In this document: positions 21,173 to 32,200 of the stretch, piece after piece
Layout: every line of letters starts with the position of its first letter
Position numbering within the stretch: the stretch's first letter is position 1
NCBI GenBank assembly: GCA_963970005.1
Contig: CAXAMN010021112.1
Span: forward strand, 1,972,282-2,036,281
From: Durusdinium trenchii
Taxonomy: Eukaryota; Sar; Dinophyceae; Suessiales; Symbiodiniaceae
Direction: 5' to 3'
DNA: 64,000 nucleotides
Position numbers and translations under genes: made by a program
Notes under the pieces: generated by a model
Told to the model about the DNA's origin: nothing
The model's input: the letters and a program-made list of their open reading frames with translations, nothing else
Databases searched by the model: none

Positions 21173-21644
21173 AGCTATAGCCATTTTTGACATGATTTTT
21201 TTGGGGTCCCAGTTTTTTTGATAGTCATTTTGAATGAGTCCATTGGTGCTTAAGTTTGACGGCGTGTGATCTCAGCCTCGTGTTCGAGACTGCAGAGGCC
21301 CGACCAGTCCAAGAGCATCTCACAGTCCGACCGGTCCAAGAGCGCTAGAAACCGCAGTGTGGGCAGAAAAAAAGCCAACACCACTTCTAAGCTTGCTTTC
21401 CATTTGGAAGCCCTCCTTTCGAAGAGCTGTGTTTGGAAGAGCTCTTGTCCTTGAGCTGTTATTCATGGGGATCTCATAAGGTCCGACCGATGACTTTGGA
21501 CTGGGACCCACTGCAGAGACTGCTGAAGCGCGAGGATTCTCCAGCAGAAATCAATCGAATGGTTCTGATCTATCCCGGATGGGTCCCAACAGCCCAACAG
21601 GCCAGTAAGAGGGGGGTAGCAACTTATATATAATCAGTATTTTC

Positions 21645-21670
21645 GAGATGGAAAGGCCGCCCAGGCGGCC
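21645..21670 (+). repeat. GAGATGGAAAGG followed by a 7-bp palindrome
   Basis: GAGATGGAAA at 21645-21654 is followed by GGCCGCC-CA-GGCGGCC (21655-21670). The same architecture with a different stem occurs at 30131-30156. Confidence 0.6.
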
Positions 21671-21718
21671 CTGGGAGCTTGGATGCCGTCCATAGACAGT
21701 GCTCCTTCCATACTGTAA

Positions 21719-21809
21719 TGTAGACTCTTGATCAATAAACTAAACCTCCAAATTTGAATTGAACATCCTCTTTAGGCCTGGGGTGTCTTTATAAATCCCA
21801 AAAGAGTCT
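21719..21809. mobile_element. foldback (MITE-like) element, family 1
   Basis: The left end, TGTAGACTCTTGA, matches the copy at 5379. The right end keeps AAGAGTCT. The interior shares CTTTAGGCCTGGGGTG-like sequence with the 5379 copy. About 91 bp. Confidence 0.65.
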
Positions 21810-22196
21810 CCATTTTGCGACGCTTGGTTTATCCTGGCCTCCGGCAGCCTCCGCCGGCCTCCACCGGATCGTCTCGCACCGAGCACGGAGGTCTCCTTGG
21901 CGGTGAAGCTCATCCAAAGCGCTGTGAAGGTCGATGAGCTCATCCCAGACTTTGCCCCTCGGAGCGGTTCAGGTGGGCGGAGTATGGCCGGTCCGGGTCG
22001 GTGGGAAGGGATTCTCGGTTTTTGGCGTATGGCCGTCACAGAGTCGGCCGTGAAGGGCGGCATCGGTGGCGGAACATCCCAAACAGAGGAAACACCAATG
22101 GATCGTTGGGTTCACCATTCCTGTACGACCCCAAAGGAACAGGTTGATGATGATACAGAGTTTTGCAGTTTTACATACCACAATACCATAACCTAG
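21793..22196 (+). CDS. probable exon, unrecognised, up to 134 codons
   Basis: A plus frame is open from 21793 to TAG at 22194-22196. Coding character is good from about 21830 to 22110 (for example VKLIQSAVKVDELIPDFAPR and ILGFWRMAVTESAVKGG). It begins right at the right end of the family 1 foldback. The last 25 codons look non-coding, so the exon probably ends before 22130. No domain recognised. Confidence 0.4.
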
Positions 22197-22806
22197 TGAA
22201 CTGGTGCTTTAGCCTTATGACAATGTATTAGAGCTGAATCCAATGGACTCAACAAGATAAAACAAATACAACGCCATTGAGTAACAAAATGCAAAGACCA
22301 GGCCAGAAGAAGCAACAACAATACAATCAATACAGTACAATGAACATAAACACCAGGTTGCTCCCGCAGTAAAACACCCTGGATACTCACGAGAGTAATT
22401 CACGAGACACTTTGGAAAGCCATTGAGAGTTTTCACTCAAGCTTTTTCACAAGACTTGAGGTTCTTTGTCTTAGTTGTTCAACGTTTCTTGCATGCACTA
22501 AAGCTTAGCCATGTTGGAGGTCTGTTTTGGAGGTGACTGAAAAGAATGCCATAGGAAGTAGCCAGAAAAAGTGCTTTTACCTCCTAGGCTGTTCCTTTTG
22601 CCCAAGTGTTGAAAGAATCATGGAAGTGGATGGCATGGCCTGGCATGGCTTCGAACGGAAGACGATTTTTCTCCAAATACAAGGTTGTGAACTCCACGAA
22701 ACATCATGAAACCATGTGAATGACTTGGAGAGTAGGGGCTTTCCAAAGAGCTTGACCAGAAAATCGCTTCCCCGGTCAAGCTGGGTGGTGAAACCACCCA
22801 TGCCTC

Positions 22807-23028
22807 GTGAAGGCGTTGATCCTTTCCTGCGAGCCCAAGGATAGCCGCGGGTTTTTCCTTCTGCAGCATGGATGTCCAAGACCCCAAGGGGCGTTGGTTT
22901 TATGTGGAATTTCGGCTCCACACCATCCACTCGGGCCTGTCGTCACTTGTCGGCCTCGGGCTTCAGCGAAGCCGCCACCCGAGGCTTTGGACAGCGGCAT
23001 GGACTTCGTCCAGGAGCGTCGGTGGTGA
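22807..23028 (+). CDS. exon-like coding island
   Basis: Coding-like mainly over 22930-23028 (for example ASAKPPPEALDSGMDFVQER). It ends at GTGGTGAG, which could be a donor overlapping the stop. A 198-codon frame at 22868-23464 overlaps but loses coding character after 60 codons. No family recognised. Confidence 0.3.
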   Translation: MKALILSCEPKDSRGFFLLQHGCPRPQGALVLCGISAPHHPLGPVVTCRPRASAKPPPEALDSGMDFVQERRW

Positions 23029-23116
23029 GCCGATGCCGAGTTCGGACATGGACGATTGTATACGATGGTTCGGTGTCCCGCTTGAGTCATTGGAGCTTTC
23101 AACACGTGCGGCCACT

Positions 23117-23203
23117 TGCATCACTTATCCTAGAAAAGCTCCAAGTGGTGCATCGCTTATCCTACTAGACTCGAAAAGCGGTGCATCACTTCTCCTACTT
23201 GAC
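23117..23203. repeat. 33-bp tandem repeat, about 2.7 units
   Basis: Units of 32, 33 and 22 bp begin TGCATCACTTATCCTA or close variants at 23117, 23149 and 23182. Confidence 0.8.
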
Positions 23204-23524
23204 TTCCTTTGTCGTTGCTTTCGCAGGTCACCTCCAGACTCTCCGGATTGGGCGACCTACCAGTGGTGGCAGAAACAGTTGTGCAGAAACAGTTCTCGGG
23301 TTAATGCGATATGTGCTAGTAAAAGCTTATCTGAATTAAACCATCATGTTTTTGGTTTGTTAGTAAGTGTTATATGGATTAATGTTTACGTAGATCATGC
23401 CCGGGCCCTATTTTTTGGTTGTTGTGTCAGGCCAACTTGCAGTCCCGCGACCGTGCCATTCTGAACCTTGAAACGCCCAGGCAGAACTGCGGCACAACCA
23501 TGAATGACACATGGCCGTTAGTAG

Positions 23525-23995
23525 GTGGTCCATGGCGACTTGAGTCACGGAATTTCTTTGCTAAGCAAATCTCAGCATCTTGATGGAGGTTCGAGTTCTT
23601 CGTGGTCCGTATTTTCATTGTGCTGGTCACTTACGACGGAGACCGAGGGGGTGAGGTCCTCAACGATGATTCCTGCTTGTTCTTTCTCTCCCCGGCGGTG
23701 GTGTATGTACAAAGTGTGTCCCTTTGATGAGGGCCACCCCAAGTTTCTGCCGGACCCTTTTCAAAGTCAATCAGTCGAAACTGCTTTCCATCGCAGATTT
23801 TTGCTGCCCGCACCATGCAGATGGGAGCTGGAATCGACCATCCCGACTCGACCATCCCGAATCGCCAGTAAGTGTTCCATGCATGGATGGTTCTGGTCCG
23901 GGGCAGACCAAAGCAGCTTGCCTTCCCCCCATTCCCACGACCGGTCGGACCCGGTCGTGCGCGACCTTCGGAGCAGGAGCTGGCGAGTAGCTTGA
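23525..23995 (+). CDS. probable exon, core 23640-23869
   Basis: The core reads as protein with ordinary composition (for example KVCPFDEGHPKFLPDPFQSQ). GTAAGT at 23869-23874 is a textbook donor. Another plus frame has a protein-like start over 23630-23720. No family recognised. Confidence 0.35.
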   Translation: MVHGDLSHGISLLSKSQHLDGGSSSSWSVFSLCWSLTTETEGVRSSTMIPACSFSPRRWCMYKVCPFDEGHPKFLPDPFQSQSVETAFHRRFLLPAPCRWELESTIPTRPSRIASKCSMHGWFWSGADQSSLPSPHSHDRSDPVVRDLRSRSWRVA

Positions 23996-24482
23996 AGGCA
24001 TGCATGGGACGCGTTCGTGGTGTGATGTTCATTGGACAACGAGATAGCTTCGGGTTCATCCTCCTCAAAACTCCCCAGTTTGGGTGGGGGGTGCGCCCCC
24101 CCATCTTTTCACACGCAGAACACCATCAGCAGCGCCCCCAAAAGGGTGGAACTGCTGAGAGGGGTGGACTGGATCGCAACGTCCGCACGTGGTGGTTTGG
24201 GTCAACCCGTGCTGAGTGACGTGGGGGGAATCGCTTTTCCCTCCGCCAGCATCGCCTTGGCCTAAACCGTCACCTGAACCGAGGTTTCGATGTTTGCCTG
24301 TTGGCATGTTGTGGATGAAACAACTCCATGAAGCTCTGATGAAACAACTCCCGGCAAAGTGTGAAGCTGAGGCTAAAAGGTGTGCAGCAGCTCAGGTGTG
24401 CAGCAGTGCTAGGTCTACACCTGGGTGATCAGGGCCATGAGCTCCTCCCAAGGTACTAGGTAGGTCACATGGCCCGGTGAAG

Positions 24483-24643
24483 AAGTCACACCAGCCCGGT
24501 ACCTCCGCCCGCTCCAGGGGGACGCCAAGAGCGACTTCGATCATTCAAAATTGGGCGCCCCGGCGGGTGAAGGGATCAGAGACGAACCGATGTGTGGTTT
24601 GTTGGGGGGAGAAGTCTTCATGGAAGAGGAGAGCGAAGCCTAG
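24483..24643 (+). CDS. probable terminal exon
   Basis: After an AG at 24481-24482 the frame from 24485 reads 52 protein-like codons with GC-rich third positions (for example YLRPLQGDAKSDFDHSKLG), ends acidic (EEESEA) and stops with TAG at 24641-24643. No upstream Met, so it is a downstream exon. Not recognised. Confidence 0.4.
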
Positions 24644-24973
24644 CCTTCTGATTCTGATTCTGAACATCAATCCGCTCACTGGTTACACTATAGTTCTTCT
24701 ATGTTCTTCTTGATTTTTTGCGGGAATTGAGACAAACTGTTGACAGACAGACATTTGATTCTTGAGTCAGTGGTTTCTTGCACCTTTTCACATGGTAGAG
24801 ATTTGCTGAATGGGACGCATGGCAAATTGATGGTAAAGAGTTCAATCCACACCTTCTTGTCCACAACCGTTATATAGGTCATTCGGTCATTACCTTGATC
24901 CAATCTACCAACTTGACGACACCTGGCCTATGTCTCCACTTCGCGTTTCTTTTGCTCCACAAAAAGAACCGCC

Positions 24974-25032
24974 GTCCTCAGTCCTCGAGTCCTCGGGTCC
25001 TCGGGTCCTCGGGTCCTCGGGTCCTCGGGTCC
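24974..25032. repeat. 8-bp tandem repeat TCCTCGGG
   Basis: About seven units of TCCTCGGG or close variants just before the exon-like island at 25053. Confidence 0.9.
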
Positions 25033-25052
25033 GGTCGGGGTGGTCCGACGCT

Positions 25053-25214
25053 TCGGTGCTGCGAGGTGCTGCCTTTCGGGAAGCCAAAGCCGCTCAGGCC
25101 GCGGAGAGCGACAGCACGTGGGCAGCACGTTTCTGCGCCGGTGGGTCGCGCGTGGAGGATGGAAAACTGTGGAATCGGTGTCGTGGTTGGACGCTTCCAA
25201 GGGTTGCGCGGTGA
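25053..25214 (+). CDS. probable exon, Ala-rich
   Basis: GC-rich third positions and an Ala-rich helical peptide (RGAAFREAKAAQAAESDSTW). The frame stops at 25212-25214. It follows the TCCTCGGG repeat. Not recognised. Confidence 0.35.
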   Translation, partial: SVLRGAAFREAKAAQAAESDSTWAARFCAGGSRVEDGKLWNRCRGWTLPRVAR

Positions 25215-25692
25215 AAGAATATGATGAAAGAATAGCAAAGCCCATGTTCGTCATTTTCCTGGCATCCACCTTTGGTCCTGCATGTTTAGTTGGTGTAGAG
25301 GGTCCTTGTTCAGATCAAAACAGGTGAGGTACCCCGAGATCCGGACGTTGGGGCAGACAGACTGTATGTATAGTCTATTGCATTCTCTTAACGTTTGTTG
25401 GATCGAGGTGTTGATGGGGGTGATCGGCTTTGGCCCATGGTCTGATTCACCAAAAGAGGACTTGGCTCAACGCTCATGGCCCCCGTTGCGCCGCGCCCGG
25501 AACAAGAACTCGCCCGGGTTGACCTCCTGTAGGTTGTCCTTTCCTGTTTATGTTCAGTGGGAAAAACCCAGGTAACCCAATTGAGTGCGTGGATCAATTC
25601 CAGGTTGCTTGCCAGCGCTCGCCCCTCTTTTAGGACAGAAACCACAACGAGATCGACCAGGTCAGAAGATCGACCGAGCAAAATGCAGGTAA

Positions 25693-25714
25693 AGAGAGAG
25701 AGAGAGAGAGAGAG
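25693..25714. repeat. (AG)n microsatellite
   Basis: Eleven AG units. Confidence 0.9.
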
Positions 25715-25982
25715 CAAGATGTCAGGTGAAACTCTTCAGCACGTTAAAGACACGAGCGGTCAAACTAGACACTAACTGCTCTAGCTTTCATGCCTCCAGT
25801 TATCACATCAATTTCTGTTTTCTTGTCCTCTAATATAAGCTTTGTTTCACGCTTGGTTTGTAGTCTGCAGGATCACTCTTCGTTTACCTATTCATGGGGC
25901 AACTCACGAAACATGACACGCATGTATCTGAGGGATTACCAACAGAATACAGAAGGTATGGCAATAACCTGCCTTTTGACAG

Positions 25983-26757
25983 TTGCGGGCGACCAATCGT
26001 GAAGAGCGGCTGGAAGTTGACTCTCTTGGGATCGTGTGGGATGGACCTAAAGAGCCGATTCTTCCCATCATATTGGACGGAGTTTCCAGATGATCCGTGC
26101 TCAACTACCATGGTTTTGCTGATGCATATGGAGATGCTGACCCTCCGGCAAACTTGGATGAAGCAGTCATCTTGTGCCACAACGTCACCCTGCGAGGCTT
26201 TGCGAGGCTCTGCTAAGGTCATCGAGACACCTGGACCTCGCCGCTGACAAGAGTCAACCCATGCTACCCCATCAGTACTTGAGTTACATGCACAACACGC
26301 ACATGATGAACATGCAAATGATGAATCAAGGCAGGAACCTTTTTGCATCTGGCTCTACTGAAAGGTTTCCAGCAGGGTCTGCCTGCAAGACCAAAGATCT
26401 TCTTAAAGTCGGTCGACCCTCGGCAGAGCTGCCCATGTCTGCGAAAACACCACAAGTGTTTGGGGATCCGCTGGATGCAAAGAAAGCTCAAATGCTGGAT
26501 GCGTCGGTGGAGCCAGAAGAGGAGCAGGACGCAGTGTTGCTTGAAGTACCAACCCTGAAGAAACCTGCCGAGGCCGTGGCTACACCCAAAGCCGCGGCTA
26601 GCCCAGCCCCAAGCAGGCGGTGCAAAGGCCAAAGCGGCCACAACAAAGGCCAAAACAGTCAGTGGAAATGCCAAAGCTTCATACAGTTCTTCCAAGACGG
26701 TCAAGGACAAAAATGGGTGGCCGATCGAAACAAGAGTCCGCCCCACTGGGCAGATGT
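25983..26757 (+). pseudogene. frame-broken coding relic, unrecognised
   Basis: Protein-like sequence switches frame several times. After the acceptor-like CTGCCTTTTGACAG (ends 25982), one frame gives EERLEVDSLGIVWDGPKEP, meets an in-frame TGA at about 26090 and resumes with DADPPANLDEAVILCHNVTL. A second frame carries a short piece near 26205-26235. A third runs through DLAADKSQPMLPHQYLSYMH to about 26610. A last shift leads to KNGWPIETRVRPTGQM and TAG at 26755-26757. The 296-codon frame at 26174-27064 covers only part. It may be a decayed gene, an exon mosaic or assembly indels. Confidence 0.4.
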
Positions 26758-26759
26758 AG

Positions 26760-27690
26760 CTTCGACCTTCAATGCCTTTCACCATTCAATGTTGGACTCC
26801 TTACAAGGATTTAAGCCATGCCACGTTGAACAAGGTTCATTTTGCTGGTTCAACTCCCTTGGCGCCCTCGACTCCTCCGCGCACGCGCTGCGCTCGGCGC
26901 GAGGCGCCGCCCTTGAGCCCGCCGCTGCCGGAAGGCGCCTCCACCGAGGCAGCGGGCGCATCGTGCGGAAAGTTGGGCCATGGATCCGTGGCGCCAGGGA
27001 GCCGCTATTGTTTTTGCAGTCAGAGTCAGGGCGGGAAAGGGGGGTGGGTTTTAGATGTTTGTAGAATTTTTTTAGATGTTTTTCGTCTCTAAAGTGAGTG
27101 GATGGTTCCTGGTTTTGAGGCATGCTATCCAGAATGTCCAAGACATCCACCCATCTGCCGTCAGACATGCTCCATCAGTATAGACTGTGTAGATGCATCT
27201 GTGAGAGCCACGTGTACTCAGTGCACGAATCTGTGAGAGTTCAAGAAACCTGGAGGTGTGGGTTTGGGGTGATGGCCGGAAAAAAAAACATACTGTACTT
27301 GGAGGGATGTTTTTTTGGACTCTTTTTGAGTGACGTTTGATGTCCTTTTTTTGATTTCTCTCTAATATAGGCTTAACCTTCGAGGGTTTGTAACTCTTTT
27401 TGGGGGGCATTTCCCTTTTCCCAGCGACTGGGTGGCACTCCATCTTTGAGCTTTCAAGCTAGATCCTGCATCCTCCCACTGGTCTCACTTTCTCTTTACA
27501 ACACCTTCGGTCTCAACAACCACAACATCCGCACTTCGACCCTCCTCGTTGCTCTACGTTTGCCTTTGCAGACCACCAAAGAAACACCCTCCTTTTCCCC
27601 CCCACGAAATCCCCATAGCACCGCCCCGTTGGTGCCAGAGAATTCCGCGGAAAAACACCGCGCTTCGCTTCGCTTCGCTTCGCCAGTGGT
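26760..27690. other. no gene seen
   Basis: Contains T- and A-rich stretches and a GCTTC repeat at about 27660-27683 just before the next exon-like island. No convincing frame. Confidence 0.4.
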
Positions 27691-27693
27691 CGG

Positions 27694-27936
27694 GCAGAGG
27701 ACCTTGGAGAGCTGGCGGCCAACAATCAGGCCCAGGCGGCCGCCATCGACAAGGCCGCCGGCGCCGACGGCGCCGACGGGAACGGCGGCGAGAAGAGGCG
27801 CGGAGGGAGTGGTGACGGAGCGGCTGTTTTTGTTTGGGTGGTGTGCTTTTTCAACAACGGGGGGCAGAGGATCCTGAAGCTCTGTGTGACTTGGTTTGGT
27901 TCATGTTCCGACCAAACCGGCAAACTACGAGGCTAG
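27694..27936 (+). CDS. probable exon, Ala/Gly-rich
   Basis: The frame that starts near 27694 has almost only G or C at third positions for about 40 codons (for example ELAANNQAQAAAIDKAAG, then GADGADGNGGEKRR). The two other plus frames are Arg/Pro-rich shadows. Coding character fades after about 27815; the stop is at 27934-27936. Not recognised. Confidence 0.4.
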   Translation, partial: AEDLGELAANNQAQAAAIDKAAGADGADGNGGEKRRGGSGDGAAVFVWVVCFFNNGGQRILKLCVTWFGSCSDQTGKLRG

Positions 27937-28463
27937 AGTTTTGCCGTTTGGCTGTAAACGCCAATAATGGTTTGGTTGTGGAAGCTTAGCAGCTTAGCAT
28001 CCTCTTGAACATACCAATCATGAGCATCCTCTTGAACAAAACTCGTCTTAAGCAGGAACAAAGGACTCCGGTGGATCCATCTCTACCATGTCTAATAAGG
28101 CCATTCTCATTTGGGGTTGACCACACACCCACATGCAGTCAATCTCTCTTGAAGCCCCAAAAAAGAGAGTTTTTGAAGCCCAGACAGATTGATGTTTTCG
28201 TCCGCCCTCCGCCCTTCTCCACCACCGATCCCCTTCTCCTCGTGGGACCTTCCACCTCTCAGGCCCGGTTGTCGCAAGGAGCAGCGGAGCAGCGCGCGCG
28301 CGCGTGTGGTCGATGTGGATGATGGATCCTGATTGCACCCTGAGTCTATGGGACTGGAACATACACCTACATTGACCCACAAAACATCATAAAACACCGT
28401 AAATAGAAAATGGGGCCGAACTCATCACTATGTCCGGGTGATACTTCATCAGGTTGCATTAAC

Positions 28464-28538
28464 GTAGACTCTTCATTGACCAAAAAACCGGTTGGATGGT
28501 AGCGCTTCTTCGGGTTTTTGATCAACCAAAGAGTCTAC
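28464..28538. mobile_element. foldback (MITE-like) element, family 1
   Basis: Ends are GTAGACTCTT (28464-28473) and AAGAGTCTAC (28529-28538). Inner arms TTGACCAAAAAACC and GGTTTTTGATCAA also pair. 75 bp. Confidence 0.7.
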
Positions 28539-28539
28539 A

Positions 28540-29660
28540 TGATGCCTTCAAGTCAAAAAAACGCACTTTGCATAGGATCACGCGGTCGCACGTGCACGTG
28601 GGGTCTGTTGAGTAGTTCATTCTCATGTTTGGGGTCTTTGACCCATCGTCTCTGGGTGGTGATCTACTGCGGCTCTGTGTCGTCCCAGCGAGAGTGGAGT
28701 TCATGTTTTCGTTTGGCAAGCGGTGTTTGTCGGAGGCTGCTTGGTCAGATGTGGATGGCTGCTTGGGCAACCTTCAGGAACTACGGACGAGTTCCAATGC
28801 CAATGTGGCTGGGGACCCACTTATACCCATGGTCTATCCAGCATCAATGCATACATCCGCATACCATTTTCAATTAAGACAATGACTTCGCTGGGCCCTC
28901 CGAAAAGCCATCCAAAGAGGGGCCGCCAGTGGCGTCCTCCAGTCCTCTAATCCTTGGGTCAGGCTTTGTCAGTCTTGCTGTTCAGTGCCATGCCACACTC
29001 CTCTGAGCCTCACTCGCCGTGCCGTTCGCTCGCCGAAACAGCGTTCAGCTTGAGCTTTCACTGGGCCGGGCAAGAGCTCAACGTGTCTCAGACGCACTGG
29101 GAGGCTGTGATTTTGGCCAGCTGCAGTATAGTTCTAGTTTAGATGACCACCACGTAGTCATGCCGGTGGCCACACTAAGCAAGGACCAGGAGCAGTAGTT
29201 GCCAAGTTCACCTTTCGTGAAGGTCTTTCACTTGTTTTTGTATTTTTTGATGCGCAGCTTGACTGTTCCGGGCTTCTTTACATGGCTGGCAGGTGCTTGG
29301 ATATAGGCCTCAGATTCTCAGGAAAAGGAAATGTGTTCTGCTTCGTACTCTGAGAGTTACCCTCATGTTTCTTATCTTCCCAACATGAATGGATGTGAAT
29401 AGCAGAACGGCCCCACGTGTGATCCGGGATGCATGGCTGTGAAGCACAGACCAACAACCAGAATTAGACCCGGCCTCACCTCACCCAGAAAGTCACTGTT
29501 TCTTCCAATCAAATTCAAACAGACTTCCAATCAAGATCCAAACACGCTTCCAATCAAGATCCATATGATTCAATAATTTCTGACCAACTTCACCGGGCAG
29601 CTCAGCATCACCACTTCACATTGTTTCTGCTTCGGAACGCCTCTGTCTCTGACCTCGCCC
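28540..29660. other. no firm gene
   Basis: Open frames at 28518-28877 and 28625-28885 look non-coding. Nothing else seen. Confidence 0.4.
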
Positions 29661-29670
29661 GACCCCACAG

Positions 29671-29808
29671 GTTTCCAACAACAGATCGAACAAATTCCAG
29701 AGTGGCCAGCCCCGCGGACCCCTTGCGGACCCGAGCGGCGATGGCGAGGCCGGGAGGACTGAGGGGAGGCGGGGAGGGTTTTGGGAAAGGATTGAAAGAA
29801 GCAGGTGA
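29671..29808 (+). CDS. probable internal exon
   Basis: CTCGCCCGACCCCACAG ending at 29670 is a strong acceptor. The frame from 29671 is protein-like (NNRSNKFQSGQPRGPLADPS) and stops at TGA 29806-29808. GTGACA at about 29805 overlaps the stop and could be the donor. Not recognised. Confidence 0.4.
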   Translation, partial: VSNNRSNKFQSGQPRGPLADPSGDGEAGRTEGRRGGFWERIERSR

Positions 29809-30130
29809 CAGCCCGAAAACTTGCAAGAGTGGGAGATTGCCCCAAATCCAAGTTTTCTTTTGTGGGCGTTGCGGTGGATTCGTTCTTTCATCCCTTGTAT
29901 GGATGGTTTCCTTGATGAGGTCCCGAACCCAAAGATTCTTGGTTCCAAATCTGAAAGTTGCACGTGGCACGTGGGTAGAATCGGGTTAAAGGTCCATCAA
30001 AAAGATGTTTTCTTATTTTTCCCGTTGTGGGGGTGTCAGTTTTTGAACATGTTTTTGTTGTTTGGATCTTGAATGAGTCCCATTACGCCCATTACCTGTA
30101 ACAGTCGATAAAACGGCTGTCACTGTTTTT

Positions 30131-30156
30131 GAGATGGAAAGGCCTGGAACCAGGCC
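30131..30156 (+). repeat. GAGATGGAAA followed by a 7-bp palindrome, second copy
   Basis: GAGATGGAAA at 30131-30140, then GGCCTGG-AA-CCAGGCC at 30141-30156. Compare 21645-21670, where stem bases differ but pairing is kept. Confidence 0.6.
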
Positions 30157-30586
30157 CCATCATCATTTTGTACTTTGTTCTTCTTACTAAGCTCACCTTA
30201 GACATCTCAACTCTGCCCTCCACTCCCCAAATTTCTCGCCGTAGTGATCCGTCCAGAGTCTTCACTGGTGATCTGACCTACCTGCAGAGCCAAAGGACTC
30301 TGGGAATGGGGAAGCCATGGTGTTTCTTCTCCACACCACAGGGTGAATCGAAAGTCAATGCGATCCAGATTCCCTGGGAACCCTCCCTCCAACACACCCA
30401 TCCCTCCAACACAAGCAATGTTACAGTACGTGGAACATGGCCCCTTTCAAGGAAGACGGTTTTGCTCTACTCACCGTAGTTCATTCATCTCCCCTTCTAT
30501 GCTTGTTTCAGGGAGGGGCAGGGAGGGGTTATGATAGCTTCACCTGCTTGGTCCTAGCAGTCCGAAGTCTTTGGCAACTCTTCTGA

Positions 30587-30727
30587 GCACTTGCAGCACC
30601 CACAGCACAGCCATCCAGGTTGCTGGACGTGACAGCACCGGGCCCCGGCTTGGCCTCCCTGCAGGCGGGGATGAGAGCTGCACAGAGCCACGTCGTCGAC
30701 CTCTTTGAGAAAGCGGTCCTCTGTTGA
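30587..30727 (+). CDS. probable exon, ends at stop
   Basis: A plus frame, open after TGA at 30584-30586, gives 46 protein-like codons (for example AGMRAAQSHVVDLFEKAVLC) ending at TGA 30725-30727. Third positions are GC-rich. No family recognised. Confidence 0.35.
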   Translation, partial: ALAAPTAQPSRLLDVTAPGPGLASLQAGMRAAQSHVVDLFEKAVLC

Positions 30728-31169
30728 TCCACCCAAGCTGTCATTTTACAAAACCATTGAGAACCTCTAGTGGATTGAAAGTTGAACAATAATTAATAAT
30801 GAAACATTATGTAATCAATAGTCTACATTGTATTGTGCCTACATCGACCCTTTAAAGCCACCCTTCTTTTTGATTTTCACGTGGTGAGGAGAGCCTCTGT
30901 GAAACACTAATACGATCCATGGCAAATATGGGAGTCCCATGGAGGTATGAGAACTTGGATTCCATACCCATCTCCTGGCATTCTCTTTTCGATTGGATAG
31001 TTGTTTTGGATATCTTGTCCCTATGGGTCCAGCCTTGTCAGCTATCCAAATCCCATTGTGAAGTTTGCCGCACACCGATGCCGCTTTCCGCAAAAGGAAT
31101 GAATGACTGGTTTCTTTTCGGGAGGGAAGGTCCTCCAAAACACCTGGGGCAATGCAATTGACTTTGCAG

Positions 31170-31335
31170 GGAAACCGACTTGGCATTTCGAATTTTCGAC
31201 GCCTGTGGTCATTCTCACTCGCAGGTCCTAGGCGCACACGTGAAATTGGACAAGGAGGAGGCACCAGACGCGTTAGGTCCGGCGTTCGGTTTCTACGCCG
31301 GTTTGCGAGCCTTCGGTTTTGTGGTGCTAGCGTAG
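31170..31335 (+). CDS. probable terminal exon
   Basis: GACTTTGCAG ending at 31169 is a good acceptor. The following 54 codons read as ordinary protein (LAFRIFDACGHSHSQVLGAH, then KLDKEEAPDALGPAFGFYAG) and stop with TAG at 31333-31335. No Met is needed, so it is a downstream exon. A minus-strand frame of 177 codons spans the region but is less convincing. Not recognised. Confidence 0.4.
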
Positions 31336-32035
31336 ATCCAGGGTTTGGTGGAGGCGCATACTTATGAATCATGAATCATGGTTATTTACTACCAGACCCA
31401 AGGTTGATGGACGTTTTTTTTGCTTGGAAACATGGGGTGTGTCGAAAGATACAGACACCAAGTTCAATGGTTTGATGTTGGATGTACTGCCAAAAACCAC
31501 TGCAGAGTAGAGCTTATTTTTTGGAAATGGACAAACACCTTTACTGTTTGGGTTTAGGTAGGGGGGTTCTTGTTAATTGGAGGAGTGTGTGTGTGTGTGT
31601 GTGCGTGTATCAGTTTCTCAAGTTACCTTGAAGAACTTACTTGACAGGGGTCTTGGATACAACTCTCTAAGACTCTAAGACATTGGACATGGTTTCCGGC
31701 AAAGTCTCTTTAACCATGTCCGATTCCTGTTGGACTTGGTGCCTGCCATGCTTCCAAGTGCCTGCAGAAGACCCCACATGTTCCTCTGTAGGTCCTACCC
31801 TTCTACCGTCCATCAACTTGAATTTCTAAGGGCCTGAACGAAACCTTGGGATAAGACTTTGGGTCAAACGTTCGGAACTGGGCTGCGGCTCATTGAACGA
31901 CAGATCAACTGTTCAGATATGTTGGCTTTTTGTTCATGAAGCCAACCAACCCCTTTTTTTGGTTTGGGCAGGGTATTCTTTTTTTAAATTCTGAATGAAA
32001 CCTACCCGCCACACAACCTCTCATCCTCCACCCAG

Positions 32036-32200
32036 GCCGCCGACGCCGTGCTCGGCCCACCGCGTGCCGTGCTGGCCGTGGACCTCCGCGGTGCGCCGAT
32101 GGACGCTCGGCCGGGGAGGCGGTTGGTGAGGTTGTTGTGTGGTAAATCAAAGAATCAATGGCTGTGTGTGAGGAGAAAGCTGGAAAACGTTCATGATTAA
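32036..32200 (+). CDS. probable internal exon, about 30 codons
   Basis: CTCATCCTCCACCCAG ending at 32035 is a strong acceptor. AADAVLGPPRAVLAVDLRGA follows with nearly all third positions G or C. GTGAGG at 32126 is a strong donor, giving a 90-bp, phase-0 exon (32036-32125). The frame itself stays open to TAA at 32198-32200. Function unknown. Confidence 0.45.
   Translation, partial: AADAVLGPPRAVLAVDLRGAPMDARPGRRLVRLLCGKSKNQWLCVRRKLENVHD

Noticed and set aside
23117..23203. CRISPR-like array at the 33-bp repeats
   Set aside because: Units abut without spacers and the setting is eukaryotic.
22868..23464. 198-codon plus frame as one gene
   Set aside because: It runs through a 33-bp tandem repeat and AT-rich DNA and loses coding character after about 60 codons; another frame fits 22930-23028 better.
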